Notes: generated from the letters alone by a model not told the origin. A stretch of 53,890 nucleotides of DNA from Thiogranum sp. (GCA_022340245.1 JAJDOI010000026.1:1-53890), one strand, 5' to 3'. Counted from the stretch's first letter, positions 28,501-37,832 are shown. Made by a program: numbers and translations.

Positions 28501-28552
28501 GAGCACGAACAGCTAAACTTCAGCAAAAACAAACAATCGGTAGCAGGATTCC

Positions 28553-29761
28553 ATGAGTGACATCTACATAGGCCGGCAGCCCATTTACAATCGCAAGCTC
28601 CATGTGCATGCCTACGAGCTGCTGTTCCGGGCCGCTTCTGACAACAGTGCCAACTTTACCGACGGCGACCAGGCGACCACCGACGTCATCGTCAACACCT
28701 TCCTCGAAATCGGTCTCGACAAAATCGTCGGCAAGCACCTGGCATTCATTAATCTGACGCGGGCCTTTTTTGTCGGCGAACGCAGCATATCGCTGCCTCG
28801 GGACCGGGTGGTGCTGGAGCTGCTCGAGGATATCGACGCCGACGACGAAGTCATCGCCGGCGTCAAACGACTGTCGGAGCAAGGCTACACCATTGCCCTG
28901 GATGATTTTATCTACCACGAATCCCTGCAGCCGCTGGTTTCACTGGCGGACATGGTCAAGATCGATGTCATGACCCTGGACCACGATGAAATTCGCGCGC
29001 ACGTCAGCACCTTGCGCCAGCACCCGTTGCGCCTGGTAGCCGAGAAAGTGGAAACCCAGGAAGAACTCGATTTCTGCATGGGACTGGGCTTTGACTATTT
29101 CCAGGGCTACTTCTTCGCCCAACCCAAGGTCATTCGCGGACAACGCTTACCCAACAACCGCCTGGCCATCCTGAAACTGCTCAGCCGGCTGCAGGACCCC
29201 GGCATCACGCCGCAACAGATAGAGGAGCTGATCGTCCAGGATGTCGCCTTCAGCTACCGCATCCTGCGCTATGTCAATTCCGCCTCACTTGCCTTGCCGC
29301 GCAAAATCGAGTCGATTCACCAGGCGGTTGTCATGCTGGGGGTGCAAACCATTAAATCCTGGACCACTCTGCTGGCCATGTCGCAGGTCGATAACAAACC
29401 GGCCGAGCTGGTAGTGACTGCAATGGTGCGTGGCAAAATGGCCGAAGGCCTGGCCAAAGCCATGAACGCGGCGCAGCCGGATTCATTTTTTACCGTTGGC
29501 CTGTTCTCCGCGCTCGATGCCCTGATGGACAACAGCATGGAGGAAATCCTCACGCAACTGCCACTCGCCGAGCATATTTCCGCAGCGCTGCTGCACCGAC
29601 GCGGTATACATGGCGATGTGCTCGACTGCGCACTCGCCTACGAGCGCGGCCAGTGGGAAACCCTCGGCTGCAGCCAGCTGGGCACACACAAAATCCGCGA
29701 CTGCTACCTGGAGGCGGTGCAGTGGGCAGAGGACGCGTGTCGGCAACTGCTCGAGGACTAG
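28553..29761 (+). CDS. EAL-HDOD signalling protein
   Basis: Two-domain protein of 402 residues: an EAL-like domain (about 1-200) and an HDOD domain (about 205-385). The EAL motif itself reads ELLFR. Other elements resemble active enzymes (INLTRAF, ALDDF, AEKVET), but several metal ligands are hard to place, so c-di-GMP hydrolysis is doubtful. HDOD has DVAFSYRILRYVNSAS, the family's core. This YuxH/CdgJ-like layout often serves as a non-enzymatic regulator of motility. It begins with ATG 28553 in a context with only weak Shine-Dalgarno (GCAGGA). It is monocistronic. Confidence 0.85.
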   Translation: MSDIYIGRQPIYNRKLHVHAYELLFRAASDNSANFTDGDQATTDVIVNTFLEIGLDKIVGKHLAFINLTRAFFVGERSISLPRDRVVLELLEDIDADDEVIAGVKRLSEQGYTIALDDFIYHESLQPLVSLADMVKIDVMTLDHDEIRAHVSTLRQHPLRLVAEKVETQEELDFCMGLGFDYFQGYFFAQPKVIRGQRLPNNRLAILKLLSRLQDPGITPQQIEELIVQDVAFSYRILRYVNSASLALPRKIESIHQAVVMLGVQTIKSWTTLLAMSQVDNKPAELVVTAMVRGKMAEGLAKAMNAAQPDSFFTVGLFSALDALMDNSMEEILTQLPLAEHISAALLHRRGIHGDVLDCALAYERGQWETLGCSQLGTHKIRDCYLEAVQWAEDACRQLLED

Positions 29762-29791
29762 CCAGGTTTGGCGCCGACACCCCGAAGGAGT

Positions 29792-29805
29792 TTGATCCAG
29801 GTCAA
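29792..29805 (+). promoter_or_regulatory. FNR/Anr-like binding site
   Basis: The sequence TTGAT-CCAG-GTCAA matches the consensus TTGAT-N4-ATCAA at 9 of 10 defined positions. It lies 31 bases after the EAL-HDOD stop and points into a noncoding stretch. For a class II site (centre at -41.5), transcription would start near 29840. No other FNR-like site was noticed in the window. Confidence 0.5.
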
Positions 29806-29839
29806 GGAAAGGCGCAAAGCGCAGGCGTAGCCTGAACCG

Positions 29840-29966
29840 CGGTTGGACTAGTGATTCGGTCCGATGCCGGCAAGCTAACTGCTCGGCTCGCTGACATCTG
29901 ACCATTTATCCTTGTCTTCCCTTCCCGTCCTTGCCGCAGCGCCTCGCAACGCTGCGGCAATTTTTT
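29840..29966 (+). ncRNA. Candidate small RNA between the EAL-HDOD gene and ppx
   Basis: Hypothesis from layout only: an FNR-like box at 29792, no open frame longer than four codons after an ATG, a pyrimidine-rich stretch at 29911-29930 (CTTGTCTTCCCTTCCCGTCC) able to pair with Shine-Dalgarno sequences, and a strong terminator ending at 29966. The predicted RNA would be about 120-130 nt. No convincing -10 was found; the weak hexamers near 29826-29850 are the only options. It could instead be the 3' UTR of the EAL-HDOD mRNA. Confidence 0.35.
29931..29966 (+). terminator. Rho-independent terminator upstream of ppx
   Basis: A perfect 11-base-pair stem (TTGCCGCAGCG / CGCTGCGGCAA) with an 8-base loop is followed by six T. 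It lies 170 bases after the preceding stop codon and 61 bases before the ppx start, so it ends either a long 3' UTR or a separate small transcript. Confidence 0.9.
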
Positions 29967-30027
29967 CGGTTGCACCTGCCCGACGTCTGGGAAACAATGC
30001 CTGCACACCCCCTGACGTGCATATCCA

Positions 30028-31527
30028 TTGAACCAGACAACCGATGCACCTTCGCTGGCCGCCATTGATCTGGGCTCCAACAGCTTTCACATGATCGTTG
30101 GACGGATGCAGAACAAGCAGCTGCAACTGATCGACCGGCTGCGGGAACCGGTACGGCTGGCCGAGGGCCTGACCCGGCAGCGCAGCCTCGAACCCGAGGT
30201 CGCTGCGCGCGCGCTGGACTGCCTGCAACGCTTTGGCCAACGCATCCGCGACCTGCCTGCCGACTCGGTCAGGGCCGTTGGCACCAATACCCTGCGCCGC
30301 GCGCACGCCGCCAGCGGCTTCCTGCACCAGGCCGAAGACGCCCTGGGACACAGCATCGAGGTCATCTCCGGCATCGAGGAGGCACGTCTCATTTATCTGG
30401 GTGTGGCCCACAGCCTTGCCGAACCTGGCGGCCGCCAACTGGTCGCGGATATCGGCGGCGGCAGCACCGAACTGATTATCGGCGAAGGTTTTCAGCCCAT
30501 CCAGCTGGAAAGCCTGTACATGGGGTGCGTCAGCATGAGTCAGCGGTTTTTTGCCGACGGCAAAATTGACAAGCCGTCCATGAAAGAGGCCATTCTCGCC
30601 GCACGGCTGGAATTGCAGGCCAGCAAACAGACCTTCAGACGCACCGGCTGGACCATGGCGACCGGTTCATCCGGCACCATACGTACCGTGCGCGACGTCG
30701 TGCTGCAAGCCGGCTGGAGCGACAACGGCATTACGCCGGATTCACTGAAAAAACTGCGCGGCGCCCTGATTGCCATTGGAGACGCGAACAACATCGAGTT
30801 CGAAGCAGTCAGCGAGGACCGCAAACCGGTGTTTGCAGGTGGCGTTGCCATACTCAGCGCGATATTCCATGCGTTGAAAATCGACCGTATGCTGCATTCT
30901 TCGGGCGCGCTGCGCGAAGGACTCTTGTACGACCTGCTGGGACGACTGCAGCACCAGGACATCCGCGAAGGGACCGTGGAGTCGCTTTCCCAGCGCTATC
31001 ACACCGATGTGGAACAGGCGCTGCGCGTCGAGGAAACCGCACTGGCGCTTTCCGAGCAGATCGGGCCATGCTGGCAATTACCGGAACCGTCGACGACCAA
31101 ATGGCTTCACTGGGCGGCGCTGGTGCATGAAATAGGTCTGCTCATCGCTCATAGCCAGTACCACAAACATGGTGCCTACCTGGTGAAATACTCCGACCTG
31201 CCGGGCTTTTCCCTGAGCGAACAGCTGTTTCTGTCGGTGCTGATCCGCTGTCACCGGCGTAAATTCCGCCCGGCCATGGTAGAAGCACTGCCGGAAGACA
31301 TGCGCGACTACGCGGTGCAGTTGTGCGTGGTGCTGCGTCTCTCGGTACTGCTGCAACGCAGCCGCTCGCACAAGGCGTCGCCCGAAGTGCACGTCGACGG
31401 CGCCGAGAAAAGCATTTGCCTGACCTTTCCGCAGGGCTGGCTGGAAGAACATCCTCTCTCTCAGGCCGACCTCAAGGTTGAGCGCAAGCATTTGGCGACT
31501 TTCGGCATCACGCTGGAATACCGCTAA
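30028..31527 (+). CDS. ppx: Exopolyphosphatase (Ppx/GppA family)
   Basis: Protein of 499 residues in the ASKHA fold. The phosphate loops are AAIDLGSNSFHMIVGRM and VADIGGGSTELIIGEG. The C-terminal region is HD-like, with HWAALVHEIGLLIAHSQYHKHGAY. It removes terminal phosphates from polyphosphate; the sequence alone does not exclude pppGpp phosphatase (GppA) activity. Proximity to ppk, in convergent orientation, favours Ppx. The start is TTG 30028 (MNQTTDAPSL); no ATG is available before the first phosphate loop. It probably has its own promoter in the 61 bases after the terminator. Confidence 0.93.
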   Translation: MNQTTDAPSLAAIDLGSNSFHMIVGRMQNKQLQLIDRLREPVRLAEGLTRQRSLEPEVAARALDCLQRFGQRIRDLPADSVRAVGTNTLRRAHAASGFLHQAEDALGHSIEVISGIEEARLIYLGVAHSLAEPGGRQLVADIGGGSTELIIGEGFQPIQLESLYMGCVSMSQRFFADGKIDKPSMKEAILAARLELQASKQTFRRTGWTMATGSSGTIRTVRDVVLQAGWSDNGITPDSLKKLRGALIAIGDANNIEFEAVSEDRKPVFAGGVAILSAIFHALKIDRMLHSSGALREGLLYDLLGRLQHQDIREGTVESLSQRYHTDVEQALRVEETALALSEQIGPCWQLPEPSTTKWLHWAALVHEIGLLIAHSQYHKHGAYLVKYSDLPGFSLSEQLFLSVLIRCHRRKFRPAMVEALPEDMRDYAVQLCVVLRLSVLLQRSRSHKASPEVHVDGAEKSICLTFPQGWLEEHPLSQADLKVERKHLATFGITLEYR

Positions 31528-31580
31528 GCGATAAGCGACCGGTGGTTTGCCGGCGCTGATCGCCTGCCGACCCTCAGTGA

Positions 31581-33647
31581 CTAGGTTTTCGCGAGCAGAC
31601 TGCGCTGGGCCGACCTGACCCGCTGCTTCCCGACCGGACTGCAACGCTTGTACTCGCCATCCTTCTGCAGCACCCAGGCCTCCCTGTTATCGGACAGGTA
31701 CAGTTCCAGTCCGTCCTTCAGAATACGCTGGCGAATCTTCTTGTCCTCTATGGGAAAAGCGACCTCGACACGCTGAAAGAAATTACGCCCCATCCAGTCG
31801 GCACTCGAAAGATAGAGCTCGTAATCGCCCTCGTTGTGAAAATAGAACGCGCGCGTGTGTTCCAGAAAGCGCCCGACAATGGACCGCACCTGAATATGGT
31901 CCGATACCCCCGGTATACCGGGGCGAAGGCAACAGATACCACGAACAATAAGATCGATTTTGACGCCCGCCTGCGAGGCGGCGTACAGGGCGCGAATCGA
32001 TTCCGCCTCAAGCAGCGCATTGCATTTGATAATAATTCGCGCCGCCTTTCCAGCGCGTGCGTTGGCCGCTTCGCGCTCGATCTTCTCCAGCATTTTCTTG
32101 TGCAAGGTAAAAGGCGCCTGCAGGATCTTCGACAGGGCCTTGACCTTGCCCAGACTGGTCAACAGCTGAAAGACCCGGTGCACATCGGCGCCCATGGCGG
32201 GGCTGCACGTTAACAGGCCGTAGTCGGTGTACAGGCGCGCAGTGCGCGCATGGTAGTTGCCGGTGCCGAGGTGTACGTAGTGCCGCAGTTTCTTCGACTC
32301 GCGCCGCGTGATCAGCAGCATCTTGGCATGCGTCTTGTAGCCGACAACGCCGTACACCACATGGGCACCGGCCTCCTGCAGGCGGTTGGCCAGCTGAATA
32401 TTGGCCTCCTCGTCGAAGCGCGCCCGCAGCTCGATGACCACGGTGACCTCCTTGCCGGAGCGCGCGGCATCCACCAGTGCAGTGACGAGCGCCGAATCCG
32501 GGCCGGTCCGGTACAGCGTCTGCTTGATCGCCAGCACCCGCGGGTCCACAGCGGCCTGTTTGAGCAGGTCGATGACCGGCAGAAAGGAATCGAACGGATG
32601 GTGCAGCAGAATATCTCCGGCACGGATCGCCTCGAACATGTTCTGTTCGCTGGCGATACCCTGCGGCCGCCTGGGCGTGAACGGCGGATATTTCAGATCC
32701 GGCATTTCCACCAGGTCGTAAATCGCCAGCAGCCGATTGAGATTGACCGGTCCGTTGTCCTGGTACAGATCATCCTGTCCCAGACGGAACTTGCTCAACA
32801 GGAAATCCTCCATCTCCTGTGAACAGTTGTCCGCCACCTCGAGGCGCACGCAGTCTCCGTAGCGGCGCGACAGCAGCTCGCCCTCAACGGCGTGCAGCAG
32901 ATCGTCGATCTCCTCTTCGTCCACAAACAGCTCGCTGTTGCGTGTCACGCGAAACTGGTAGCAACCGGTCACTGCCATGCCCGGAAACAGGTCGCTGACA
33001 TGCGCGTGAATAATCGACGACAGGAAAACGAAATCATAGGGCCCCTTGGCGCAGTCCTCGGGCAGCCGTATCAACCGCGGCAGCGAGCGCGGTGCCTGCA
33101 CGATCGCCGTACCACTGGAGCGGCCGAACGCATCCTTGCCTTCCAGCGATACGACGAAATTCAGACTCTTGTTGAGAATGCGCGGGAACGGGTGGGCCGG
33201 ATCCAGACCCAGGGGGCTCAGCACCGGCAACAGCTCCTGGCTGAAAAAATCCTGCAGCCAGGCCTCGGCCTTGTTACTCCACTGAGTGCGGCGCACGAAA
33301 CGAATATTCTTCTTTTCCAGCGCCGGTATCAGGTCCTCGTTCAGCACCCGGTATTGTTCTTCGACAAGGCGGTGGGCCTGTTCGCTTATCTGGCTCATCA
33401 CCTCGGTCGGCGAAAAGTTATCCGGGCCCGCCTGCACCGAACCCGAGGCGATTTTCTGCTTCAGGCCGGCAACGCGGATTTCAAAGAATTCGTCCAGATT
33501 GGTACTGGAAATACACAGGAACTTGAGCCGTTCCAGCAAGGGTGTCTGCGGATCCTTTGCCTGCTCGAGGACGCGTCGATTGAACTGCAGAAGACTGAGC
33601 TCGCGGTTGATATACAGTTCGGGCTGAAGAGAATTAATACTGTCCAT
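31581..33647 (-). CDS. ppk: Polyphosphate kinase 1
   Basis: PPK1 of 688 residues from ATG 33647, the same length as E. coli Ppk. The domain order is N, head (around 110-320), then C1 and C2. The C1 start has LLHHPFDSF, the active-site His is in VGYKTHAKMLLI, and C2 includes LRPGIPGVSDHIQVRSIVGRFLEH. It reversibly makes polyphosphate from ATP. A TTG upstream at 33695 is in frame but unlikely. It is convergent with ppx over a 53-base gap, and 99 bases downstream on the same strand from the hydantoinase-like gene. Confidence 0.96.
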   Translation of the reverse strand: MDSINSLQPELYINRELSLLQFNRRVLEQAKDPQTPLLERLKFLCISSTNLDEFFEIRVAGLKQKIASGSVQAGPDNFSPTEVMSQISEQAHRLVEEQYRVLNEDLIPALEKKNIRFVRRTQWSNKAEAWLQDFFSQELLPVLSPLGLDPAHPFPRILNKSLNFVVSLEGKDAFGRSSGTAIVQAPRSLPRLIRLPEDCAKGPYDFVFLSSIIHAHVSDLFPGMAVTGCYQFRVTRNSELFVDEEEIDDLLHAVEGELLSRRYGDCVRLEVADNCSQEMEDFLLSKFRLGQDDLYQDNGPVNLNRLLAIYDLVEMPDLKYPPFTPRRPQGIASEQNMFEAIRAGDILLHHPFDSFLPVIDLLKQAAVDPRVLAIKQTLYRTGPDSALVTALVDAARSGKEVTVVIELRARFDEEANIQLANRLQEAGAHVVYGVVGYKTHAKMLLITRRESKKLRHYVHLGTGNYHARTARLYTDYGLLTCSPAMGADVHRVFQLLTSLGKVKALSKILQAPFTLHKKMLEKIEREAANARAGKAARIIIKCNALLEAESIRALYAASQAGVKIDLIVRGICCLRPGIPGVSDHIQVRSIVGRFLEHTRAFYFHNEGDYELYLSSADWMGRNFFQRVEVAFPIEDKKIRQRILKDGLELYLSDNREAWVLQKDGEYKRCSPVGKQRVRSAQRSLLAKT

Positions 33648-33746
33648 AATGACGCCGTAATGATGAGACCGAGTGACGTTGACTATATCCGGCAACGGTA
33701 CCGGTTTCGATGACCACAGGCAAAAATTCCCGTGGAATGGCCTGGC

Positions 33747-35702
33747 TCAGCTGCGCTCCAGCAGCAGGCAGCCATTGCGATGAACCTGCAACGTCCAGCC
33801 GCGGGCTACATAGGTACTCGCCACGGCATCAAGAACCAGTATCGGTCCCTTGTAGGTTCGCTCGATATCGAGGTCCTCACGACGCCATACCGGCACCGGC
33901 CGCCGCTCGCCGATCACCGCCGCCCGCTCCAGCGGCTGACCCGCTCGCCCCGCGACATCTGTACCCGCGGGCAAGACGCCACGCCCGGTCGAGAGAGCAA
34001 CGCGCAGGTTGACCAGCTCGACAGGCACCTCGAGCGCGTGACCGAAGCGCTGCCGGTGCGCCCGGTTGAAGTCGGCAACTGCCTGGCGAATACTGCGGTA
34101 GGGGATATTCAGGGTAAAGCGTTGTCCGCGGTAACGCATATCCAGACTGTAGGCCGCTTCAATGGCTTGCGCGGCAACGCCCTCGGCGAGCAACTCACCG
34201 CGGCCTTGCTCGACCAGCGCATCGAGGCGCGCGCGCAGCCCCGCATCGTCCTGCTGCAGTAGCGGCGCGCAAAAGCTGTGCGACAGTTGCCGGCCCTTGG
34301 GAGCCGCCAGCATGCCGAGCGCCGACAGCACACCCGCGTGCATCGGCACGAGCGCGCGCGGCATCGCCAGCGCCCCGGCCAATGCACAGACATGCAGTCC
34401 GCCCGCGCCACCGAAGGCCATCAAAGCGTAATCGGCCGGATCAATCCCGCGCTGAACCGAAATCACCCGCAGCGCCTGCGCCATGTGCTCGTTGGCCAAC
34501 TCAACGACACCGCGCGCAGCGGCCTCGGCCGTCAGCCCCATCTCGGCTCCGAGCCTGCCCAGCGCCGCAACCGCGGCCTCGCGCTGAAGCGGCATGCCGC
34601 CGCCCAGGAACGCCGCCGGCCGCAGCCGGCCAAGCACCAGGTTGGCGTCAGTGACGGTCGCCTGCTGTCCACCGCGAGCGTAGCAGGCCGGTCCGGGCTC
34701 AGCGCCGGCGGACTCGGGACCCACCGTCAGCATGCCGCCCTCGTCGACGCGCGCGATCGAACCACCGCCGGCGCCGATGGTGTGCATATCGACCATGGGG
34801 ACCGCCACCGGGTAGCGTCCGACGTGGCCCTCGGATGTCAGGTTCACCTGGCCGTCGATCAGGGCCACGTCTGTCGACGTTCCGCCCATATCGAGGGTAA
34901 GCAGGCGCGAGCAGCCGAGCTGCTCACCCACGGCAAGCGCTCCCATGAGCCCGCCCGCGGGCCCCGACAACAACAGGTTGACGGCGCGCCGCGCCGCCTG
35001 AGTGGCATCGATGGTCAGTGCCGAACTCTGCATAACGTGTACCGGCGCGGGGCTGACGGCGCGGGTGAGACGTTGCAGATAACCCTCAACCCGGGGTCCG
35101 ACCCAGGCATTCAACCAGGTCGCGATGCCGCGCTCGTATTCCCCCTGTTCCGGCAGGATGAACGAAGATCGCGACACGAACAGATGCTCCGGCAGCGCCT
35201 GCTCGATCTGGTATTCGAAGCGCTCATCGAGGTAGGCAAACAGCAGATTGATAGCGACAGCCTCGACGCCGAGCGACTGCAGCCGCTCGACCAGCTGCCT
35301 GACCTCGCTATCGTCCAGGGGCTCGAGCACACGACCATCCGCGGCGAGGCGGCCACCGACTTCGAGACAAAGTTCCGCCGCTACCGGCGGCGGCTCCGGC
35401 TGCGGCTGCAGGTTATATAGTTCACGGCGCGCCTGACGGCCGATGCTCAGCACGTCGCCGAGGCCGTGATTGCTCACATAGGCGGTACGCACACCTTTGC
35501 CCTCGAGCACCGCGTTGGTTGCGACCGTCGAACCATGCACCAGGTAAAACGTCTGCCCTTCCAGGCCCAGCTCGCGAATACCTTGCAGTATCGCCGATTC
35601 CGGCGCTGCGGGCGTTGACAGCACCTTGTGCACCCGGAGCTGTTCGCCGTCGTAGCAGACGAAATCGGTAAAGGTTCCGCCGGTGTCTACGCCCAGCAGC
35701 AT
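33747..35702 (-). CDS. Hydantoinase/oxoprolinase A-family protein
   Basis: HyuA-like ASKHA protein of 651 residues. The N-terminus LLGVDTGGTFTDFVC and the central LTLDMGGTSTDVALIDG are the two phosphate loops; GAGGGSIARVDEGGMLTVGPESAGAEPGP is a strong family signature, given here only in part as the diagnostic element. Relatives are ATP-dependent N-methylhydantoinases, acetone carboxylase beta-type subunits and 5-oxoprolinase halves. HyuB-type partners normally lie adjacent, but none is present, so the substrate is unknown. ATG 35702 fits the family start exactly. It sits 24 bases from the diguanylate cyclase gene on the same strand. Confidence 0.85.
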   Translation of the reverse strand: MLLGVDTGGTFTDFVCYDGEQLRVHKVLSTPAAPESAILQGIRELGLEGQTFYLVHGSTVATNAVLEGKGVRTAYVSNHGLGDVLSIGRQARRELYNLQPQPEPPPVAAELCLEVGGRLAADGRVLEPLDDSEVRQLVERLQSLGVEAVAINLLFAYLDERFEYQIEQALPEHLFVSRSSFILPEQGEYERGIATWLNAWVGPRVEGYLQRLTRAVSPAPVHVMQSSALTIDATQAARRAVNLLLSGPAGGLMGALAVGEQLGCSRLLTLDMGGTSTDVALIDGQVNLTSEGHVGRYPVAVPMVDMHTIGAGGGSIARVDEGGMLTVGPESAGAEPGPACYARGGQQATVTDANLVLGRLRPAAFLGGGMPLQREAAVAALGRLGAEMGLTAEAAARGVVELANEHMAQALRVISVQRGIDPADYALMAFGGAGGLHVCALAGALAMPRALVPMHAGVLSALGMLAAPKGRQLSHSFCAPLLQQDDAGLRARLDALVEQGRGELLAEGVAAQAIEAAYSLDMRYRGQRFTLNIPYRSIRQAVADFNRAHRQRFGHALEVPVELVNLRVALSTGRGVLPAGTDVAGRAGQPLERAAVIGERRPVPVWRREDLDIERTYKGPILVLDAVASTYVARGWTLQVHRNGCLLLERS

Positions 35703-35726
35703 GAATCAAGCCGTTTGCGCCGGATT

Positions 35727-36791
35727 TCAGTCCTCGACCACACAATCGCGGCCGGCCGCCTTGGCGCGGTACATGGCCTGATCGGCCCGCTTCAACAGCG
35801 ACGGGACGTCATCGCCCTGCCGATAAATCGCCAATCCCTGGCTGATCGTAACCTCCACGGTGGCACTGCCGAGCTGCACGGGCTCGGTACCGATACGCCT
35901 GCGGATACGTTCCGCGACCTGGTGTGCCGTATGCAGCGAAGTATTTTCCAGCAGTATCACGAACTCCTCGCCGCCGTAGCGCCCCACCAGGTCGAACTCG
36001 CGTAGTGCCGCCTTGATGCGCGCGGCGACGTCTTTCAGCACCCGGTCACCGGCGAGGTGGCCGTGCTGGTCGTTTATTACCTTGAAATGGTCCAGGTCGG
36101 CCATCACCACCACCAGCGGTTGGCCTGTCTTGGCGGCCCGGCCGATCGCCGTCTCGAGCCCCCTCAGCAGGCTGGTGCGGCTGGAGGTGGCCGTGAGTGC
36201 ATCCTGTTCCAGCTGTTGGCGCAGGTGCTGCTGCTGGTGTTCGAGTTTCTTCAGCGAACGGCCCATGTCGTCGATGCGGGCGCGGTGATAGACCTCGGTT
36301 GCCAGGGCAATATCGAGACTTGCCAGTTTCACCACCAGCTCGGTCAACAGTCGGCGTTCCTCCCGCACATCCATGCGTTCCAGGACCGCTTCCAGGATCA
36401 GGCTCTGCAACAAGCCGACCGCAGCCACGTACAGACTCAGCGGCACGCCCACGCGCGCATGCGTCACCCCCAGCGTGGCGCGGCTCTCGAAGTATTCCAC
36501 GTCTTTGAACCAGCGACCGAAGCCAGTGAGAAACTGGATCTGGCGCTCCCTGAGGTGACCGATATCGAAACTCGACAACAATTCCGCGGCCTGCCCGTGC
36601 TGCATGACCTGCTGGTAAAAACGGTCGATAATCGCGGTAGCGCTGTCGGTGCCCAGAATCCGCTCGTGCAGCAGCCGCACCTGGTCGCGGCTGAAAGGCT
36701 GAAGGCCGATCAGATCCAGCTGCGCCTCACGCCAGCCGGCGTCGAAGCCGAACTGGTCGCAGAGCGGTGTGGCGGGTTTTCCGGCTGGCAT
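35727..36791 (-). CDS. Globin-coupled sensor diguanylate cyclase
   Basis: Protein of 354 residues. Residues about 15-170 form a protoglobin-type sensor with the likely proximal haem ligand H111 (GVTHARVGVPLS), as in E. coli DosC. A short coiled coil (KKLEHQQQHLRQQLEQD) links it to a GGDEF domain with an intact GGEEF at 273-277 and a product-inhibition I-site RxxD at 264-267. It should make c-di-GMP in response to O2 or another gas. DosC has an extra middle domain, so this is the shorter type. It is divergent from the ABC module. Confidence 0.9.
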   Translation of the reverse strand: MPAGKPATPLCDQFGFDAGWREAQLDLIGLQPFSRDQVRLLHERILGTDSATAIIDRFYQQVMQHGQAAELLSSFDIGHLRERQIQFLTGFGRWFKDVEYFESRATLGVTHARVGVPLSLYVAAVGLLQSLILEAVLERMDVREERRLLTELVVKLASLDIALATEVYHRARIDDMGRSLKKLEHQQQHLRQQLEQDALTATSSRTSLLRGLETAIGRAAKTGQPLVVVMADLDHFKVINDQHGHLAGDRVLKDVAARIKAALREFDLVGRYGGEEFVILLENTSLHTAHQVAERIRRRIGTEPVQLGSATVEVTISQGLAIYRQGDDVPSLLKRADQAMYRAKAAGRDCVVED

Positions 36792-36881
36792 AGGAACTAT
36801 CCAAATCTGCAGTGCTTTCAGTTATGCTTACGCACCCGTCTGAATATATAGACGTGCGCCCAAGATTTAATCATAAAGCAG

Positions 36882-37832
36882 ATGGATACCAAAATCCTGA
36901 TCCGCGTAGAAAAGCTCTATCGCTACTATGGCCACCACTTGGCTGTCGAGGCCATCAGCTTCGAGCTGGCCCAGGGCGAGGTGTTGGGGTTCCTGGGACC
37001 CAACGGCGCCGGCAAGTCCACCACCATGCAGATGATCAGCGGCAACCTGGCGCCCAGTGCCGGGCGCATATCGATCAACGGCATCGACCTGCTCGACAAG
37101 CCTCGCCAGGCCAAAGCGGAAATCGGCTATCTGCCGGAACAACCACCCGTCTATCCAGACCTGACGGTCAACGAATACCTCGCCTACTGCGCCAGGCTGC
37201 ACCGTGTGATCAAGGGAAAACGCGACCAGGCGATGGCCCGCGCCATGCAGCGCTGCGGCCTGGAGGGGACCGGCAGGCGCCTTATCGGCAACCTTTCGAA
37301 GGGTTTTCAGCAGCGCGTCGGCATTGCCCAGGCGGTCCTGCACAACCCCGCAGTGGTGATCCTCGACGAGCCGACGGTGGGGCTGGACCCGAACCAGATC
37401 CGCGACATCCGCACGCTGATTCGCGAACTGGGCGAGAATCACGGGATTATCCTGTCAACGCACATACTGCCCGAGGTACAGGCCACCTGCTCTCGCGTTC
37501 AGATCATACACCGCGGCCGCCTGGTGTTTTCGGAGTCCATGGAAACCCTGCGCCAGCGCCTGACCGGCAGTGCCCTGGTGCTGGAAACCGCCGGCCCGCC
37601 GGATATCGACATGCTGCGACAGGTCGAAGGTGTCAGCGCGGCCGATGCGCTTGACGGCAACCGGACGCGCCTGCATTTCGACGCCGACAACCCGGCTGAC
37701 CGGGTGGCGGCCTGCGTGAGTGCACATGGTTGGGGCCTGGTGGAACTGGCGCTCGACCGGCAGACGCTCGAGCAGGTATTTGTCGACCTCACCTGCAGCG
37801 AACAGACCAGCGGCACCGAGGCAGCGGCCTGA
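36882..37832 (+). CDS. ABC transporter ATP-binding protein, GldA/NatA-like
   Basis: ABC ATPase of 316 residues. Walker A is GPNGAGKST, the signature LSKGFQQRVGIAQ, and Walker B VVILDEPTVGLDP. The C-terminal 90 residues beyond the core match the extension common in GldA-type export ATPases. It is the first gene of a four-gene unit (ATPase, permease, GldG-like, DUF4340), whose genes overlap or nearly touch. In Bacteroidetes the GldA-GldF-GldG module supports gliding; in proteobacteria the substrate is unknown. The ribosome-binding site is weak. Confidence 0.9.
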   Translation: MDTKILIRVEKLYRYYGHHLAVEAISFELAQGEVLGFLGPNGAGKSTTMQMISGNLAPSAGRISINGIDLLDKPRQAKAEIGYLPEQPPVYPDLTVNEYLAYCARLHRVIKGKRDQAMARAMQRCGLEGTGRRLIGNLSKGFQQRVGIAQAVLHNPAVVILDEPTVGLDPNQIRDIRTLIRELGENHGIILSTHILPEVQATCSRVQIIHRGRLVFSESMETLRQRLTGSALVLETAGPPDIDMLRQVEGVSAADALDGNRTRLHFDADNPADRVAACVSAHGWGLVELALDRQTLEQVFVDLTCSEQTSGTEAAA

